DNA of 64,000 nucleotides from Anodontia alba (GCA_964016985.1 OZ024830.1:63194550-63258549), one strand, 5' to 3'. Counted from the stretch's first letter, positions 1 through 12,278 are shown. Notes: generated by a model not told the origin, from the sequence alone. Translations and numbers: made by a program.

Positions 1-46
1 GAGTATCCTTTCTCATTACAACAAATTAACCATAGAAAGCTATTAC

Positions 47-295
47 CCTGGGCCCAGTTGTTCAAAACTAACGATGTCGTTAGTTAACGTCTCGTTAAAA
101 CTTTGATCATTAAATATGTCATATGCGCTAATATTTTTGCTGAAAAAATGTGAGTAGCTTTTGGATTTGCAAAAGCTACACACATTTTTTCAGCAAAAAT
201 AACTGTGAATTAGATATTGTACTAACTAGCACAGTTAACATTTTGACCACTAACGGCTCGTTAAGCTAACAACGCTTTGAACTACTGGGCCCTGG
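47..295. mobile_element. MITE, CCTGGGCCCAGTTGTTCAAA-type terminal inverted repeats (copy 1)
   Basis: The left end 47-66 and right end 276-295 are inverted copies (18 of 20 bases). The centre is a second, nested palindrome around a short loop (TGCTGAAAAAATGTG and its complement). No coding capacity. A second copy lies at 8374-8572. Confidence 0.75.
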
Positions 296-801
296 ACTAT
301 AACTTTAACACTGTGCTATCAGTACCAGGTGAGCTACCATATTTTGCTATAAATATTTGGACATTATGACTCTTGACTACTGTCCTAATATTTGATAAGG
401 TATATTTAATGACAGATTCAGCTGTCATTCCTTGCTGGCATACGCGTTTTGAAGTTGCATCCGGCTTTCACTACCACTGAAATATGTGTCAGCGCAACGT
501 TAACTACTCAAGATACTTCGGTTATTTCCTCTTATACTGAATGCTCGATTGTGAAAGTGAAAGTAGACAACAAGTTGGCTTCTTTAAAAAGAACTCAACG
601 AAAGGACCGCGTCTTGTTTTAAATTTGCAGGTTTGCCCAGCAAATTTAATGACGTCATTTGCAACCAATTTTTAAGTACAGGTATTGAAGAAAATTTATC
701 ACAATTTTAGCTCTATATTGCATGTGATAACTGGCTTTTTGCAACATTTTGAGACAAAATATTTCTTTTGAAACTTCAAAACATCAAGTGGAACTTCATA
801 G

Positions 802-904
<103 letters not shown>

Positions 905-1379
905 TGCAAGCATTTGATAACTGAATTTGTAGTACTACATTTTTAAACAAATTTGAAACCTTTTTATTGAATGGGTTTTCAAAAATCCGTCCTTTAAAAT
1001 AGCGAACCCTGGCAGGTTTACCTTTTGGTTAACCTTTCTGATAACCTGTCCATAATGCCATTAGGCATTCTTCTTGTAAAGGTTTTATACAAATTAAGAT
1101 TTCTTTTTTTTTTTTTTTTTTTGATGAATTTCTGATAGAATCTGTCATTTCAGTGCCTTTGGGGCTTTGATTTACTATGTGTTAATGTCTCTATAAACTG
1201 CTGGATGTGTGGCAAACAATACATTAACTGAGGAGTTTCACTACTTTCATCACACTTTGTAACATTCTTCCCTAAACCTTTTTTACAATTTGAGAATTTG
1301 ACTTTCAAACATTTCTTAATAGAATAACATGGGGAAGCAAATCTGGCCTTGTCCCAGGGAATCAAAGATTCATCAAGGA

Positions 1380-2120
1380 TCACCATCTGAACAAATTTGG
1401 TAAATGATGCTCTAGGCCAAGATTTTGTTTTGGTGGAAGAAACTTAAAAGGTTTTTATCATATATGGGCACTGTGGACAACTTGATCAGTGTGACCATTT
1501 GAACAAATTTTAAATCACCCATTTCCTCATAAGGCTCCAAATAAAACTTGATGAAAACTGACACAATAGTTTCAGTAAGTCCTTCTAAGATTTCATGAGT
1601 TCAGACTTGTGTATAGGCCAGAGAAGGAAAATAGAGTGTGACATTCCTTTGGAGACAATTTGCAAGAAATGTCAGTCTTTTTTCCTAGGAAAATTAAAAA
1701 CGTTACACTATAATACCCGGCCATTATTGTGTCATGGGCAGTTAATCCTTTCTTTGCCCATTAGAAATCCCAAACCAGATCTTCTTAATATCAATGCATG
1801 TACCAAGTTTAGTCAAAATCCCTTTACATTTACACAAATCATGGTCCGGAAATGAAAACATGAGTGTGTCTCGGGCAGATTCCTCTGTCAAAATTTGACA
1901 AAATTTGCCCATTAGCAATCCAAAACCAGATATCCACAATATCAATGAACATTCCGTGTTTAGTGAAAATCTATTGATGTTTACTTAAGTTATCATCCAG
2001 AAACAAAATACGGATGGACGTTCGACTGATGGACGGATGCATGACAGACGGACGGACGGATGAACTGACACACAGACAACTAACGTGAAACTATAATATC
2101 TCGCCACTATTGTGTGGTAG
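1380..2120. repeat. Degenerate pearl/Helentron-like repeat with ACGG-type microsatellite
   Basis: It contains GGTTTTTATCATATATGGGC, as in the 344-bp units at 24-31 kb, then two copies of a unit beginning near CACTATAATACCCGGCC. An impure ACGG/ACAG microsatellite follows at about 2009-2065. Ends are not clear. Confidence 0.5.
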
Positions 2121-2195
2121 GTATAATAAGAAAAATATCATTAATTTGTTTTCTGCTGAATTTATCTGGCTAGTGGTAAAGGTTAAATGTCCTAC

Positions 2196-2485
2196 CTGAA
2201 TTACAGGAGCATCAACAGCATTTTCATCTACTTCTGGCCTGTAGGTAGAACATCCAGGAAACTGTGGCCGTTCAATGTTTTCTGTGAGTATGTTGATAAA
2301 CACAGTTCCAGTACTGGTTAGCTGAGTGGTTCCACCACAACAGCCTCCATCATCCACTGCCACCACCTTCAACTCATACTCAAACACTTGTATCTGATTC
2401 TGGTTGGTTGCAATTGTCCTGGCAAGAGTTATTAGCCCCTGCTGACCACCAGTATTCAAACTGAACAAGCCATTATACTGATTAG
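2196..2485 (-). CDS. Cadherin gene, coding exon 8 (last exon in window)
   Basis: The acceptor is a T run followed by CAG|CT, phase 1 (G plus CT gives Ala). The exon completes the fifth mature EC repeat (NGLFSLNTGGQQGLITL, FEYELKVVAVDDGG). It contains a vicinal cysteine pair, DDGGCCGGTT, in a loop that is usually cysteine-free. The linker NILTENIERPQF lacks the calcium aspartates. FPGCSTYRPEVDENAV starts the next repeat. The donor is ATTCAG|GTAGGA, phase 0. The gene continues beyond position 1: no further cadherin exon is seen at 1-2195. Residues about 739-835. Confidence 0.92.
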
Positions 2486-2512
2486 CTGAAAAAAAAAAAA
2501 TATATATATATG

Positions 2513-2725
2513 CTTGTTGTTTGGAGTTTTACTGCCCAGTCAACACTATTAAGGTCATGTCAAGCCACACCTTTCCTGGGCAGGCTTAGTCCTCTAAGCC
2601 GTTAACCAATACTTCTGCACATTTTTTCACCAGAAATGGACACCTGACCTTTCTTGAATCAGAGGAAGGGAAAGAATGACCATAGAAAATATTTCATGAT
2701 CAATCTCCACAAAAGAAAGTTGCCG
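2513..2725 (-). mobile_element. tRNA-derived SINE, 5'-truncated, antisense to the window
   Basis: Reverse complement of the body of the SINE at 26746-27050: ACTGCCCAGTCAAC, then GGGCAGGCTTAGTCCTCTAA, then the GAATGACC segment. It stops at the body/tRNA boundary, so the tRNA head is missing. It lies in sense with the cadherin gene, and its 3' tail ends about 27 bp upstream of the exon 8 acceptor. Confidence 0.75.
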
Positions 2726-3409
2726 GACACTTAGAATTTCGTATTAGGAGTCTGAGTTTTGCTGACAGGAATTCTGTTGCTAGTTTATTTTATACACATT
2801 TCTTTATGAATACATGAGCTATCATTTTCATTACCTGCAATGCACCATTCTCTGATGTCATAGTTGCAATAGTTTTTGAAATAAAAATAAAAAAAAAAAA
2901 AAAAGATGTTTTAAAATTACAAATGAAGTGTTGTTTATAATTTAGAAAAACTGCAAACTTATATCTACATATCAACCATACTTTTAAATAAAAAAAAAGT
3001 TTAAAACCTCAGCTTTTTGTTTGATAAAAATCACTATTTAAACAAAATGATTGAACTTTTATTCAATTATATGTGCTTGGAAACAGTTAAATTGAAATTT
3101 AAATATTTTAAATGGAATATTAAATTTTAAAATGTTAAAACAAAATAAAGATCTATTTCAAAACTTTCCCCTTACACCCACCCACCTCTATCAAGCTCCA
3201 ACTGATAATTATTTATAGACCTCCTTATAAACATTGAAACTAAAATTTAAATAATTTAAATAAAATATGTGAATTTAAATATTAAGTTTTCAGCTTGGAA
3301 TGTAAACAAAATCTAACTTTAATTACTTATACATGTACTTCCATTGCATAATAACAAAATCTCAATATCAACGACACTGAAACACCAAACTAAAACAACC
3401 TGACAATTC

Positions 3410-3608
3410 AACCCTTGTCCTGCTGAACCCAGATATACCCTGCCTTTGCAAACAGTGTAAATCGAGATCAGTTGGCTTCTGAAGAAGCCAACTGATCTGG
3501 ATCTGCACTGTTTGTCATTAAACATGTAAATCCACCTGGATCAAGTAATCTGATTGGCTGAAAATTAGAAGCTGGTGTGGCATCTTAATTTATTCAGCTT
3601 GACAAGAA
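3410..3608. mobile_element. MITE, ACCCTTGTCCTGCTGAAC-type (copy 1)
   Basis: Palindromic element with a core GATCAGTTGGCTTC-TGAAGAAGCCAACTGATC hairpin around CAAACAGTGTA. The right end is decayed (TTCAGCTTGACAAG). Copies at 11503-11714 and 20652-20862. Confidence 0.7.
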
Positions 3609-4139
3609 CTGATGGTGCAACTTTGACATATTAGAAATCATGGCAGCTAAAAATGGTTATCAATTCCATTTCAAACTTCAACCCTTTACATCTGGACCTT
3701 ATAAACATAATTTCATGCAGTTTTCAATTTGGGTTGCCTGCTTCAGATAGTTCCATTTTATACAATATATGTATATTTAAATATACACCTGTATATCTTT
3801 AAATGGTGCAGAAATAAACATGTTTTCATCCCACATTAACCAATCAATAATGCCATCATTTATCAGTTATGCAGCAAATCTCAAATAAGAAGCAGCAGTG
3901 ACATTATTAGTATAATGGGAGAAACTATACCTTCCAACATGCACAGAGTGAAGGCTCAGATTTGCCTGACCAACCGTTTTTTTCAACTGAAAAGTGCTAC
4001 TTTTCCTATTTCTCCATGAAAACAGATGATGTCAGTACTCATTAAAAGTGCCTCCCATGTAAATTACCAAACCTTACACTACAGAGATACATAGGCTGAA
4101 CTATAACTCTATGCTGGATGTATGTTCATGTAATAAGAT

Positions 4140-4400
4140 TAAGGGGAAGGGATATATGTTCAGGGAGTAACTCTGTTAAAACTGTTTTTGCCCCTTCTGA
4201 AAAGTGTTTTATTCTAAAATGAAAGAATTTGCTCTCAATAGGAGCAAATTCTTTTCATTTAGAGCCACTTAGGGAGCCAATTCTTTCCTTTTAGAGCAGA
4301 CCCCTTTTCAGTAAGCACTTGATGTGCAGTAAAACAGACAGGAAATATCAAAAATTGTCTCCCTCGTGAAAAATGCCACAATGTTTACCAAGCATACACA
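4140..4400. mobile_element. Palindromic repeat, GAAAGAATTTGCTC family
   Basis: GAAAGAATTTGCTC and GAGCAAATTCTTT form a hairpin, flanked by TCTGAAAAG-type arms and a distal AGACAGGAAATATC...GTCTCCCTCGTGAAAA segment. Related fragments occur at about 37220-37540, 45760-45840, 46895-47100 and 55430-55545. Confidence 0.55.
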
Positions 4401-4621
4401 GTCCCTTGAAATAAATGGATACACCTGAAAACTTTGGCTGCTATTTTGCTAAGGCAGACAGCTTTTACAGACAAGATTTTGCCTCCCTAATTACTAATTT
4501 GAAACCGTTACCTCTTGGCTACTCTACAAGAATATGCTACCAGATGGAGTAAATCTGAAAAAGGGAGGCTAAGAGTAGCCCTAATGAGAAGGGAGGCTAA
4601 CAGTACCCCTAATGAGAATTC

Positions 4622-4925
4622 TTTGTGTTGAGGTTTTACAGCCCAGTCAACCCCTTGGGGTCATGTCAAGCTCGGTCAGTTTACCTAGCCACACTTTTAC
4701 TGGGCAGGCTTAGTCCTCTAAGAGGTTAACCAGTCTTGTGCACATTCTTTTGCCACAAACTGACAATTGCACTTCTTGAATCAGTGGAAGGGAGAGAATG
4801 ACCATAGAAAATGTTTCATGATCAATCTCTACAAAAGAATGTTGCAGACCTGCTGGGGGAGGGGGTAGAACCAGCAACCTCTGATCACCAGTTGGACACG
4901 CATCCAGCTGAACTGAGGCCAGCCC
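4622..4925 (-). mobile_element. tRNA-derived SINE, near full length
   Basis: Same family as 26746-27050. It retains a decayed tRNA-like head at its right end (4860-4925), where the complements of the A box (CAGTTGGACAC region) and B box are recognisable. It lies in intron 7, sense with the cadherin gene. Confidence 0.75.
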
Positions 4926-5023
4926 CTAAGGAGAAAGGAGGCAAATACTGTCATAGTGAGTTTCCTTGAAGATATTCCTCTTAACTTCCTCTTAACTTCT
5001 ATATGTCTGATATGAAAATTTAC

Positions 5024-5295
5024 CTGGTTCCAGATAATATGTTATGCTGTCACCGAGATCTGCATCTGTAGCTTGAACTATGTACACAGTGTCACCGACA
5101 GGTAAAGAAAATGGAATATCAGATGTCATGTATATCCCTGCTGTCTCATTTACTGGAAACTGTGGGGCGACATCATTTACATCCGTAACTGATACAATTA
5201 TAGTGGTAAACCCTGACTTTGGAAAATCGCCATTATCTGTGGCTGTCAAATGGAACTCGTAATTTTTTGGTGAAATAGTATCAAAGTCCAGTTTC
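5024..5295 (-). CDS. Cadherin gene, coding exon 7
   Basis: The acceptor TATACAG|G joins in phase 2 (AG plus G gives Arg), reading NRKLDFDTISPKNYEFHLTA. The exon completes the fourth mature EC repeat, with LDFD in the LDYE position, ATDNGD, and a fully canonical linker VTDVNDVAPQF. The fifth repeat follows: sequon NET, then VQATDADLGDSITYYL with a DxD motif. The donor is GAACCAG|GTAAAT, phase 1. Residues about 648-738. Confidence 0.94.
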
Positions 5296-5349
5296 CTGTA
5301 TATGAAGATAACAGATAAATCATCGAAGAGCAAATGTTTTACACAAACA

Positions 5350-5560
5350 GTGCTTTGTCATGAAGAAAGCGTAGCTCCAGTATATTATAAGAAGAGGGTA
5401 TCCACATAATTTTTTTTTTCATTTCTTAAAGAAAACATATTTTATTTGTACTAATTGGAAGTGCCTTGCTGAGGCACTTCTAATGACTACCCAAAACATG
5501 TTTCCATGGACAAATAAGGAAAATAGTTATGTTGATATCCCTCATATACTGAGCTATGCT
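5350..5560. mobile_element. MITE, palindromic 'AACATATGTTGTGGGTACTC' family
   Basis: Inverted arms around GAAGTGCC...GGCACTTC, with outer arms running from TAGCTCCAG to GAGCTATGC. It lies upstream of exon 7 in intron 6. The family is the commonest in the window, with many copies between 5 and 40 kb. Confidence 0.65.
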
Positions 5561-5832
5561 TTGGAGTTTGTTTGCCTTAAACAGACAATTCACATGAAAT
5601 GCAAAGTCTTATTTACTCTGAAAAATAATAAAGCAAAATTTAGGAAGTCGTCTGCTAGACTTTAAACCCTTAAAGCACCTAGCAAAATTTGTAGTTCACA
5701 AAATTCTATTTTTTTTTTTATTTTTTTTTTCAGAGAAGAAAAGTCTTGTTATTTCATGTAAATCATCTGCTTGGCAAGAAATTCACATAAAATGCTAAGA
5801 CTTGTCCTCTCCAAAAAACAAAACAAGAAAAA

Positions 5833-7958
5833 TCTAGAGGCCCTTGAGGCCAAAAATCGCTCACCTGGACCAACTTGCCCAATTGCAATCTTGAAGTCCC
5901 CATCAGAACAATTTTTAGAGAAGTTCAAAATAGATTTTCAAGATGGACTCCAAGGCGGCCATATTAGATTTCCAATCAGAATAATTTCAGCTATTTCTGA
6001 TCTACAAGTAAATTCCCTGATACTTCCTACCAAGTTCCAAGTCAACTGGCCTTTCATTTCTAGGAAAGAAGTTCAAAATAAATTTTCAAGTTGGAGGCCA
6101 TGGTAGCCATCTTGGACTTTGGATCTGAATGATTTTAGCTCTTTTTGATCTACAGTACAATTGGCCCCAATATTTCCTAGCAAGTTTAGAGTCAGTTGGT
6201 CTTTTGGTTCAAGAGAAGAACTTCAAATTAGATTTTCAAGATGGCGGCCATAGTGGCCATATTAAATTTTGGATCTGAATGATTTAAGCTATTTCTGATC
6301 TACACGTCATCTCGTTGCTTCCTACCAAGTTTCAAGTCAGTTGGCCTTTCGGTACAGAAAAATAGATCTTCAAGATGGTGGCCATAGTGGCCATCTTGGA
6401 TTTTGGATTGGAATGATTTTAGCTACTTCTGATCTACAAGTCACCCCAATGCTTCCAAGTTTCAAGACAACTGGCCATTTGGTTCAGGAGAAAAAGTGAA
6501 AAAAAATAGATTTTCAAGATAGCCGCCATAGTGGCCATCTTGGATTTAAGATAGGAACGATTTTACCTGTTTTTGATCTACAAGTCACCCTGATGCTTCC
6601 TACCAAGTTTAATGTCAATTAGCCTTTCTGTAGAAGCTTCTGAAGAAGCGAAAAAAAGAGTTTCAAGATGGCCATCATAGTGGCCATCTTGGATTTCCAA
6701 TTGGAACAATTTTAGCAATTTTTTTTTGGTCTACAAGTCACCCCGATGCTTCCTACCAAGTTTCAAGTCAATTGGCCTTTTGGTTCAGGAGGAGAAGCTA
6801 AAAAATGAATTTTCAAGATGGGTGCCAAGGTAGCCATCTTGGATTTCCGACTGAAACGATTTTAGCAATTTTTGATCTACAAGTCACCACGATGCTTCCT
6901 ACCAAGTTTCAAGTCAAATGGCCTTTCTGTTCAGGAGAAGAAGTGAAAAACAGATTTTCAAGATGGCCACCATGGTGGCCATCTTGGATTTTGGATTGGA
7001 ATGATTTTAGCCATTTTTGATCTACAAGTCAGCACGATGCTTCCTACCAAGTTTCGAGTCAGTTGGCCTTTTGTTCAGGAGCAGAAGTGAAAAATACATT
7101 TTCGATGGTGGCCATCTTGGATCCGAATGATATTAGCTATTTTTGATCTACAAGTCACCCTGATGCTTCCTACCAAGTTTCAAGTCAGTTGGCCTTTTGG
7201 TTCAGGTGAAGAAAGGAAAAATACATTTTCAAGATGGCCACCATGGTGGCCATCTGGGATATCCAATCGGAACGATTTTAGCTATTTTTGATCTACAAGT
7301 CACCCCAATGCTTCCTACCAAGTTTCAAGTCAATTGGCATTTGGGTTCAGGAGAAGAAGCGAAAAATAGATTTTCAAGATTGCCGCCATGGCAGCCATCT
7401 TGGATTTCAAATTGGAACGCTTTTAGCTATTTTTGATCTACAAGTCACCCCGATGCTTCCTACCCAGTTTCGAGTCAATTGTCTTTTTGGTTCAGGAGAA
7501 GAAGCGAAAAATAGATTTTCAAGATGGCCACCAAGGCGGCCATCTTGGATTTTCAATGGAATAATTTTAGCTGTTTTTGATCTACAAGTCACCCCAATGC
7601 TTCCTACCAAGTTTCAAGTCAATTGGCCTTTCGGTTCAGGAGAAGAAGCGAAAAATAGATTTTCATGATGCCCGCCATGGCAGCTATCTTGGATATCTGA
7701 TCGGAACAATTTTAGCAATTTTTTATCTACAAGTCACCCCGATGCTTCCTACCAAGTTTCAAGTCAATTGGCCTATCGGTTCAGGAGAAAAAGTGAAAAA
7801 TAGATTTTTTGGATTTCTGATCAGAACGATTTTAGCTATTTTTGATCTACAAGTCACCCCGATGCTTCCTATCAAGTTTTGAGTCAATCTGTTCAAAGTT
7901 TCAGAGGAAGTTGTTGAAAACGTGAAAAGCTAACAGACAGACGGATGACGAACGATGG
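5833..7958 (+). mobile_element. Pearl/Helentron-like element with 145-bp tandem core (3' end lost)
   Basis: The left end AGAGGCCCTTGAGGCC...TCGCTCACCTG matches the AGAGGCCCACGGGCC...GCTCACCTGAG ends at 23523 and 56235. The body is about 14 tandem copies of a unit of about 145 bp (GATCTACAAGTCACC recurs near 6430, 6575, 6729, 6873, 7019, 7148, 7289, 7434, 7578, 7724 and 7844). A short ACAG/ACGG run lies at about 7933-7957, but the usual 3' hairpin is absent. Open frames here come from the repeat and shift with each unit. Confidence 0.7.
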
Positions 7959-7964
7959 ACCACC

Positions 7965-8120
7965 TCTTCCCTTGAAACATTTAAGCCATTTTTCCTTGTT
8001 CCCCAAAATCAAAATCTTGATTTTCTGTGTTCCCTGCTCCCCAAAATACCTTTGTTCCCTGTTCCCTTCATTTTTAGATTTGTGTTCCCCTGAAATAAAT
8101 GACATTTTTCCCCTGTTACC
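7965..8120. repeat. TTCCC-rich degenerate minisatellite
   Basis: Repeated TTGTTCCCC/TGTTCCCTG motifs separated by AAAATC-type spacers. No gene is seen. Confidence 0.5.
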
Positions 8121-8373
8121 TACAACCCCTGGGAGGGCCTCGAGTACAGTCTTTATGCTTGGCCTCCTCTAATATTTGACAGGAAATAGCTACTGCAAAA
8201 TCAAAAGGTGACTTGGTACTACGTGTACTGTGAACATCCTAAATATTAGGAAAAAATATATACCAAGCCTGGAAATACAATTTTACAAAGGAATACAACA
8301 GAATTACAGCCTTTTGAAAAATTGATGCTTGTATGAGGCTTCACTGATAAAATAATGGTGTAAATTCTGGTTT

Positions 8374-8572
8374 CCTGGGCCCAGTTGTTCAAAGCTAACG
8401 ATGTCGTTAGTTAACAATTCATTAAAATTTACATCGAGTGATACATAAATATGCTGAAATTTTTTGCTGAAAAAATATCAGAATAGTGTACATTGCATCT
8501 GCTTAAACAGTTAACGGAATGACCCTTAGCGAGCTTGTTAAGCTAATGGCACTTTGAACAACTGGGCCCTGG
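8374..8572. mobile_element. MITE, CCTGGGCCCAGTTGTTCAAA-type (copy 2)
   Basis: The ends CCTGGGCCCAGTTGTTCAAA and TTTGAACAACTGGGCCCTGG are inverted repeats, and the sub-terminal AACGATGTCGTTAGTTAAC is shared with the copy at 47-295. Non-autonomous. Confidence 0.75.
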
Positions 8573-8637
8573 TATAAAAGTACAAAACAAAGACTCAAAG
8601 TGGTTAAGCTGAAATTCTCTGCAGTTCCAAAACAACT

Positions 8638-8770
8638 GAAATAATAACAATAATATTAACAACAACAACAACAATAATAATAATAGCAATAATATCAATA
8701 ATAATAATTATATTCAATAATAAAATAACAATTATTATCAGTATTATTACATGTATTATTATTATTCAAG
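8638..8770. repeat. Low-complexity AAT/AAC trinucleotide tract
   Basis: Interrupted AATAAT and AACAAC runs turning into TTATTATTAT. Confidence 0.8.
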
Positions 8771-9546
8771 GATAAAACTCGTTTAAAATTGTAGGTGAAG
8801 AATACATGAGAACCATAGAGATACCAAACCTAAAATTTCAGTATCCTGAACCATATTAACCTATGGCATAACAAAAATTGTCTGAACTTCAGATTATCAG
8901 TCTCAGCAAAAATAAAAAATCCATTGCTTGGGATGTTGAGAACCACTGAGAAACATGTCAACCATTTCTGATTGTCCAGCATGAACTGCGGAATCAGAAT
9001 CAAAATCAGAATATTTTACTGGTGATACATCAATAGACATTCATTCACCATGCAGACAGCAGTGGCAAATTGCATGCAAATGGTATCACATACAAATGGT
9101 AACTTCCACACATTACTGTGATGACTGAAATAGAAAGATTCATGGTGGGGCATACTACAAAACAATTATTGATACATTTAACTTGTCTGTTTCCTTTAAA
9201 CCACTCAGTGGGCTCTTTAAAGGAAGATGACTCATTGATCAGATCAAAAATTATAACTTAAAGCACCATTTACAACAGAAGCAGACAATATATAATTTTC
9301 TGAAAAATTAAATGTCAAGCCTGATTTTCTCAGAAAAAACAACAACAAAAAAACATGAGAATATCATTTGCTACAATTCTGAACAGTGCTTTAACCCTTT
9401 CATCCCCGAAGTATCTGAAGTGAACTCTTCCACCCTTGTATCTAGACATATCCACTATTACAAACAGGGATGTCAATCAAATTTCAAAAACAAAATGGCA
9501 AACAGTGTACGAGCCATCTCATCTGGACCTACAATGTTTGCATAGG

Positions 9547-9767
9547 TACACTACAACCTCTTAATAACACAGTTCATTATAACACAGTTTTGGATATAAC
9601 ACGGTTCAAAGATGGATCTCAAAAAAATGTATAGATTATACTGAAAAATAAATGGTCATTATTTTCAATATAATCTCTATACTTTTGTTTGGATATAACA
9701 TGTTTTTTTAACTAACACGAATTATGCTATGGATCCCACAAAAGTGTTATAAAGAAGTTGTGGTGTA
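9547..9767. mobile_element. MITE, pogo/Tigger-like, TA-flanked (TACACTACAACCTCTTAATA)
   Basis: The left end TACACTACAACCTCTTAATA and the complement of the right end TACACCACAACTTCTTTATA pair, and both ends carry TA as the likely target duplication. The TATAACAC motifs resemble non-autonomous pogo/Tigger relatives. The assignment is by terminal pattern only. Confidence 0.6.
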
Positions 9768-9844
9768 TTTGTTTTGATCTACCAAGGTGAAAGGATTAAG
9801 GGTTAAGATGTGTATGATATTAAAGGTTTGACAATGTCATTTAC

Positions 9845-9965
9845 CTGTTCACTGCAATAACAGCAATAGCCCCTGTGCTTGTCTTCTGCACTGATGCAAC
9901 TTTAAAGTGGTCATTGTCAACAGAGAAGGAGAGAACTGTGTTGTAATCATCATCAGTTGCACTCA
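9845..9965 (-). CDS. Cadherin gene, coding exon 6
   Basis: A 121-nt exon. The acceptor TCTATTATAG|TG joins in phase 1 (G plus TG gives Val), reading LLQVSATDDDYNTVLSFSV. ATDDDYN is the DxD-type calcium motif of the fourth mature EC repeat, followed by the NDHFKV strand. The donor is GAACAG|GTAAAT, phase 2. The exon is too short to stand out as an open frame; it is supported by splice sites, phase and domain continuity. Residues about 608-647. Confidence 0.9.
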
Positions 9966-10074
9966 CTATAATAGAAATAATACTACAAACTCACAGCTGT
10001 AGACACGTTATGCTAAACTCCAAGTTTTATCTTTTTCAAACTGCATTTTTGAGATAACTTTTAAAAATAAGCTA

Positions 10075-10369
10075 CAGTTGACTCTTGTTATCTCAAATTC
10101 CAAGGGACTCTCTGAAATACTTCGAGATATCCGTACCTCGACATATCAGATTTGCAGAACTGAGGAAAAATAAATCGAACAACCACATTTACCAAATGTA
10201 TATGTAATTGGACTCTTGAAGTTAGAGATATATTGAAAATATTGTGGAAAAGAGGAGACATTGCTTGTTACCTGTTATTAGATTTTCATGTTTAAGCAGG
10301 GACCAGATTTTCACTTCGAGATAAGCAGGTATTCGAGATAAGCGAGGTTGAGATAACGAGAGTCAACTG
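10075..10369. mobile_element. MITE, pogo/Tigger-like, CAGTTGACTC ends (copy 1)
   Basis: CAGTTGACTCTTGTTATCTC at the left and GAGATAACGAGAGTCAACTG at the right are inverted repeats, each flanked by TA. An interior GAGATAAGCGAGGTTGAGAT motif repeats the ends. It lies in intron 5. A second copy is at 39424-39791. Confidence 0.75.
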
Positions 10370-10974
10370 TATTATATAAACTATCCAAATAAAAATTGTA
10401 CAGGAAGGTAGGCACTGACATCTCCCAATGGTTGCATGGATGTAACATTGAGCAGTTGTGTTGTACACTGATAAAGATTTTCAAAAAATATGAAACTGTG
10501 CAGATTTTTGAAGTCCCTGATTGACGTCCACATGAACTTTTCATCAATAGCCAATCAGCCATTAATGTGTACAATTTCAGTGCTATTTATAAGCATTCAG
10601 TCAATCTTCACTTTATTTTATAAATGGTTCTGGATGTTAGATAAGCAGTGCATTTAGCTGTGTTTTCTCTTTTAAAAACTTCAAGAAAAGTGACATACTA
10701 AGATCATTTTAGAATCCTATCACTTAGACAATTCTACTGATGTTTAATTTTAAATCTGATCTTGGCATCTTACAATCAATGAGCTGTCCAGGTGTGGTGC
10801 TTTTCACTTTAACATTCTATGGAACATCAGAATATCATAAAACCTTCATCTGATAATAGTGGAACCTATGAATATCTCAAATTTGCAACTTCTCTGAGAC
10901 AACGGCACCTGCCCTCCTCTATAACTATTATCAAAAAAAGATTCTTTGGTGACAATGTGATAGCTTTACAGAGT

Positions 10975-11240
10975 AGTTGATATGAGGGGCATCAATATAA
11001 CTGTTTTTTTTATTTCTTTACAAAAAACATATGTTGTAGAAGTGCCTCTACAAAACATATGTTATGTGTCATAGCTCCAGATAAAGCCCTTTTTCCAACC
11101 CAAATGTTTTATTTCTCCATGAAAGCACATGTTGTGGATATTCATTAGAAGCACCTCAGTGAAGTGCTTCTAATGAGTACCCCCAACATATATTTTTGTG
11201 GAAAAATAAAAAAAAACTATTTTGTGGATACCAATATCTA
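10975..11240. mobile_element. MITE, 'ACATATGTTGTGG' family, compound copy
   Basis: Two overlapping palindromes: ACATATGTTGTAGAAGTGCC with its complement, then GTTGTGGATATTCATTAGAA and its complement. They are bordered by GATATGAGGGGCATCAATAT and GTGGATACCAATATCTAG. Confidence 0.6.
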
Positions 11241-11502
11241 GTGCTATGTCTGTACTCATTAGAATTGCCTCTGCACCTGGTACTCATTTTTGTAAAGACA
11301 TGAGAAAAATATTCATTTTTTGTTTGTTAAAAATACTGGCATATGGTTATGAATTGTACATTTTACATACAACTGTAGATGAGTTTACATTAGAGAGGTT
11401 TTCACAACTGAAATGTATTGATTTTTTCTGTTTATTTTTGTCACAAGAATGCTTCTCTGGGTAAGCTGGGTAAGAGGATACCTCCCTGATCCACAGCAAT
11501 GT

Positions 11503-11714
11503 TAACCCTTGTCCTGCTGAATAAATTAAGATGCCACACCCACTTCTAATTTTCAGCCAATCAGATTACTTGATCCTTATTGTTGATATAAATTCAAACA
11601 CTGAATGGCAAACAGTGCAGATCCAGAATAGTTGGCTTCTTCAGAAGCCAACTGATCTGGATCTGCACTGTTTGCAAAGGCAGGGTATATCCAGGTTCAG
11701 CAGGATAAGGGTTA
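11503..11714. mobile_element. MITE, ACCCTTGTCCTGCTGAA-type (copy 2)
   Basis: The ends TAACCCTTGTCCTGCTGAA and TTCAGCAGGATAAGGGTTA are inverted repeats. The central hairpin matches the copy at 3410. The interior order is inverted relative to copy 1, as expected for a palindrome. Confidence 0.8.
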
Positions 11715-12278
11715 AAAATTAAGAAATTCAAACTGTCAACCTCTGCTTACTACTGAAATTGAAGAATGCAATACATGTGTAAAATTTTTATACAATTTAT
11801 TCTTTACTTTTCTTTGATATCTTTCTTCAAGCGTTTGTTTCACAAAATATTTTTGTGGAATGGAAAACATGTTGTTCTGGCTTATACATGATTTAGTGTT
11901 TCCTTTCTTTAACCACAGGAGGAAATTTTCTTCTTCCATATACTTTGAACCTGTAACATCTGACTTTACCTCAGAGGATAGCCCAGGTAGTTTCCGGTTG
12001 TATAAGGACTGGAAAATATATAAGGACTGGCAAATACTCTCAGTGAAACCACCACAACTGGGAGGGAACTGCCAACCATTGATACATAACTGTATCCTTA
12101 TCTCCCCAGCTCCACTCAAACCTACATGACAGAAGTGTGCAGATAGTTGTAAGACAAACCTTGCTACCAAGTGAGCTGTCCTGGTGCCCAAAATTGTATT
12201 TTGTAGAAGACCAGGTTTTCTGTGGAGAAATAGTTTTATACTTCTAAAACCTGTCTTCAATAAATTAAACTATGTGTT

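Noticed and set aside
1150..1386. Possible next cadherin exon on the minus strand near the left edge
   Set aside because: The translated sequence has no EC motifs and no phase-0 acceptor fits; the surrounding region is repeat-derived.
6805..7882. Series of open frames with a shared FQDG..HLGFPIGTILAIFDLQV motif
   Set aside because: They come from the 145-bp tandem repeat. The frame shifts between units, and similar frames occur in every copy (28.9, 23.7, 56.4 and 63.1 kb). No start, splice or domain support.
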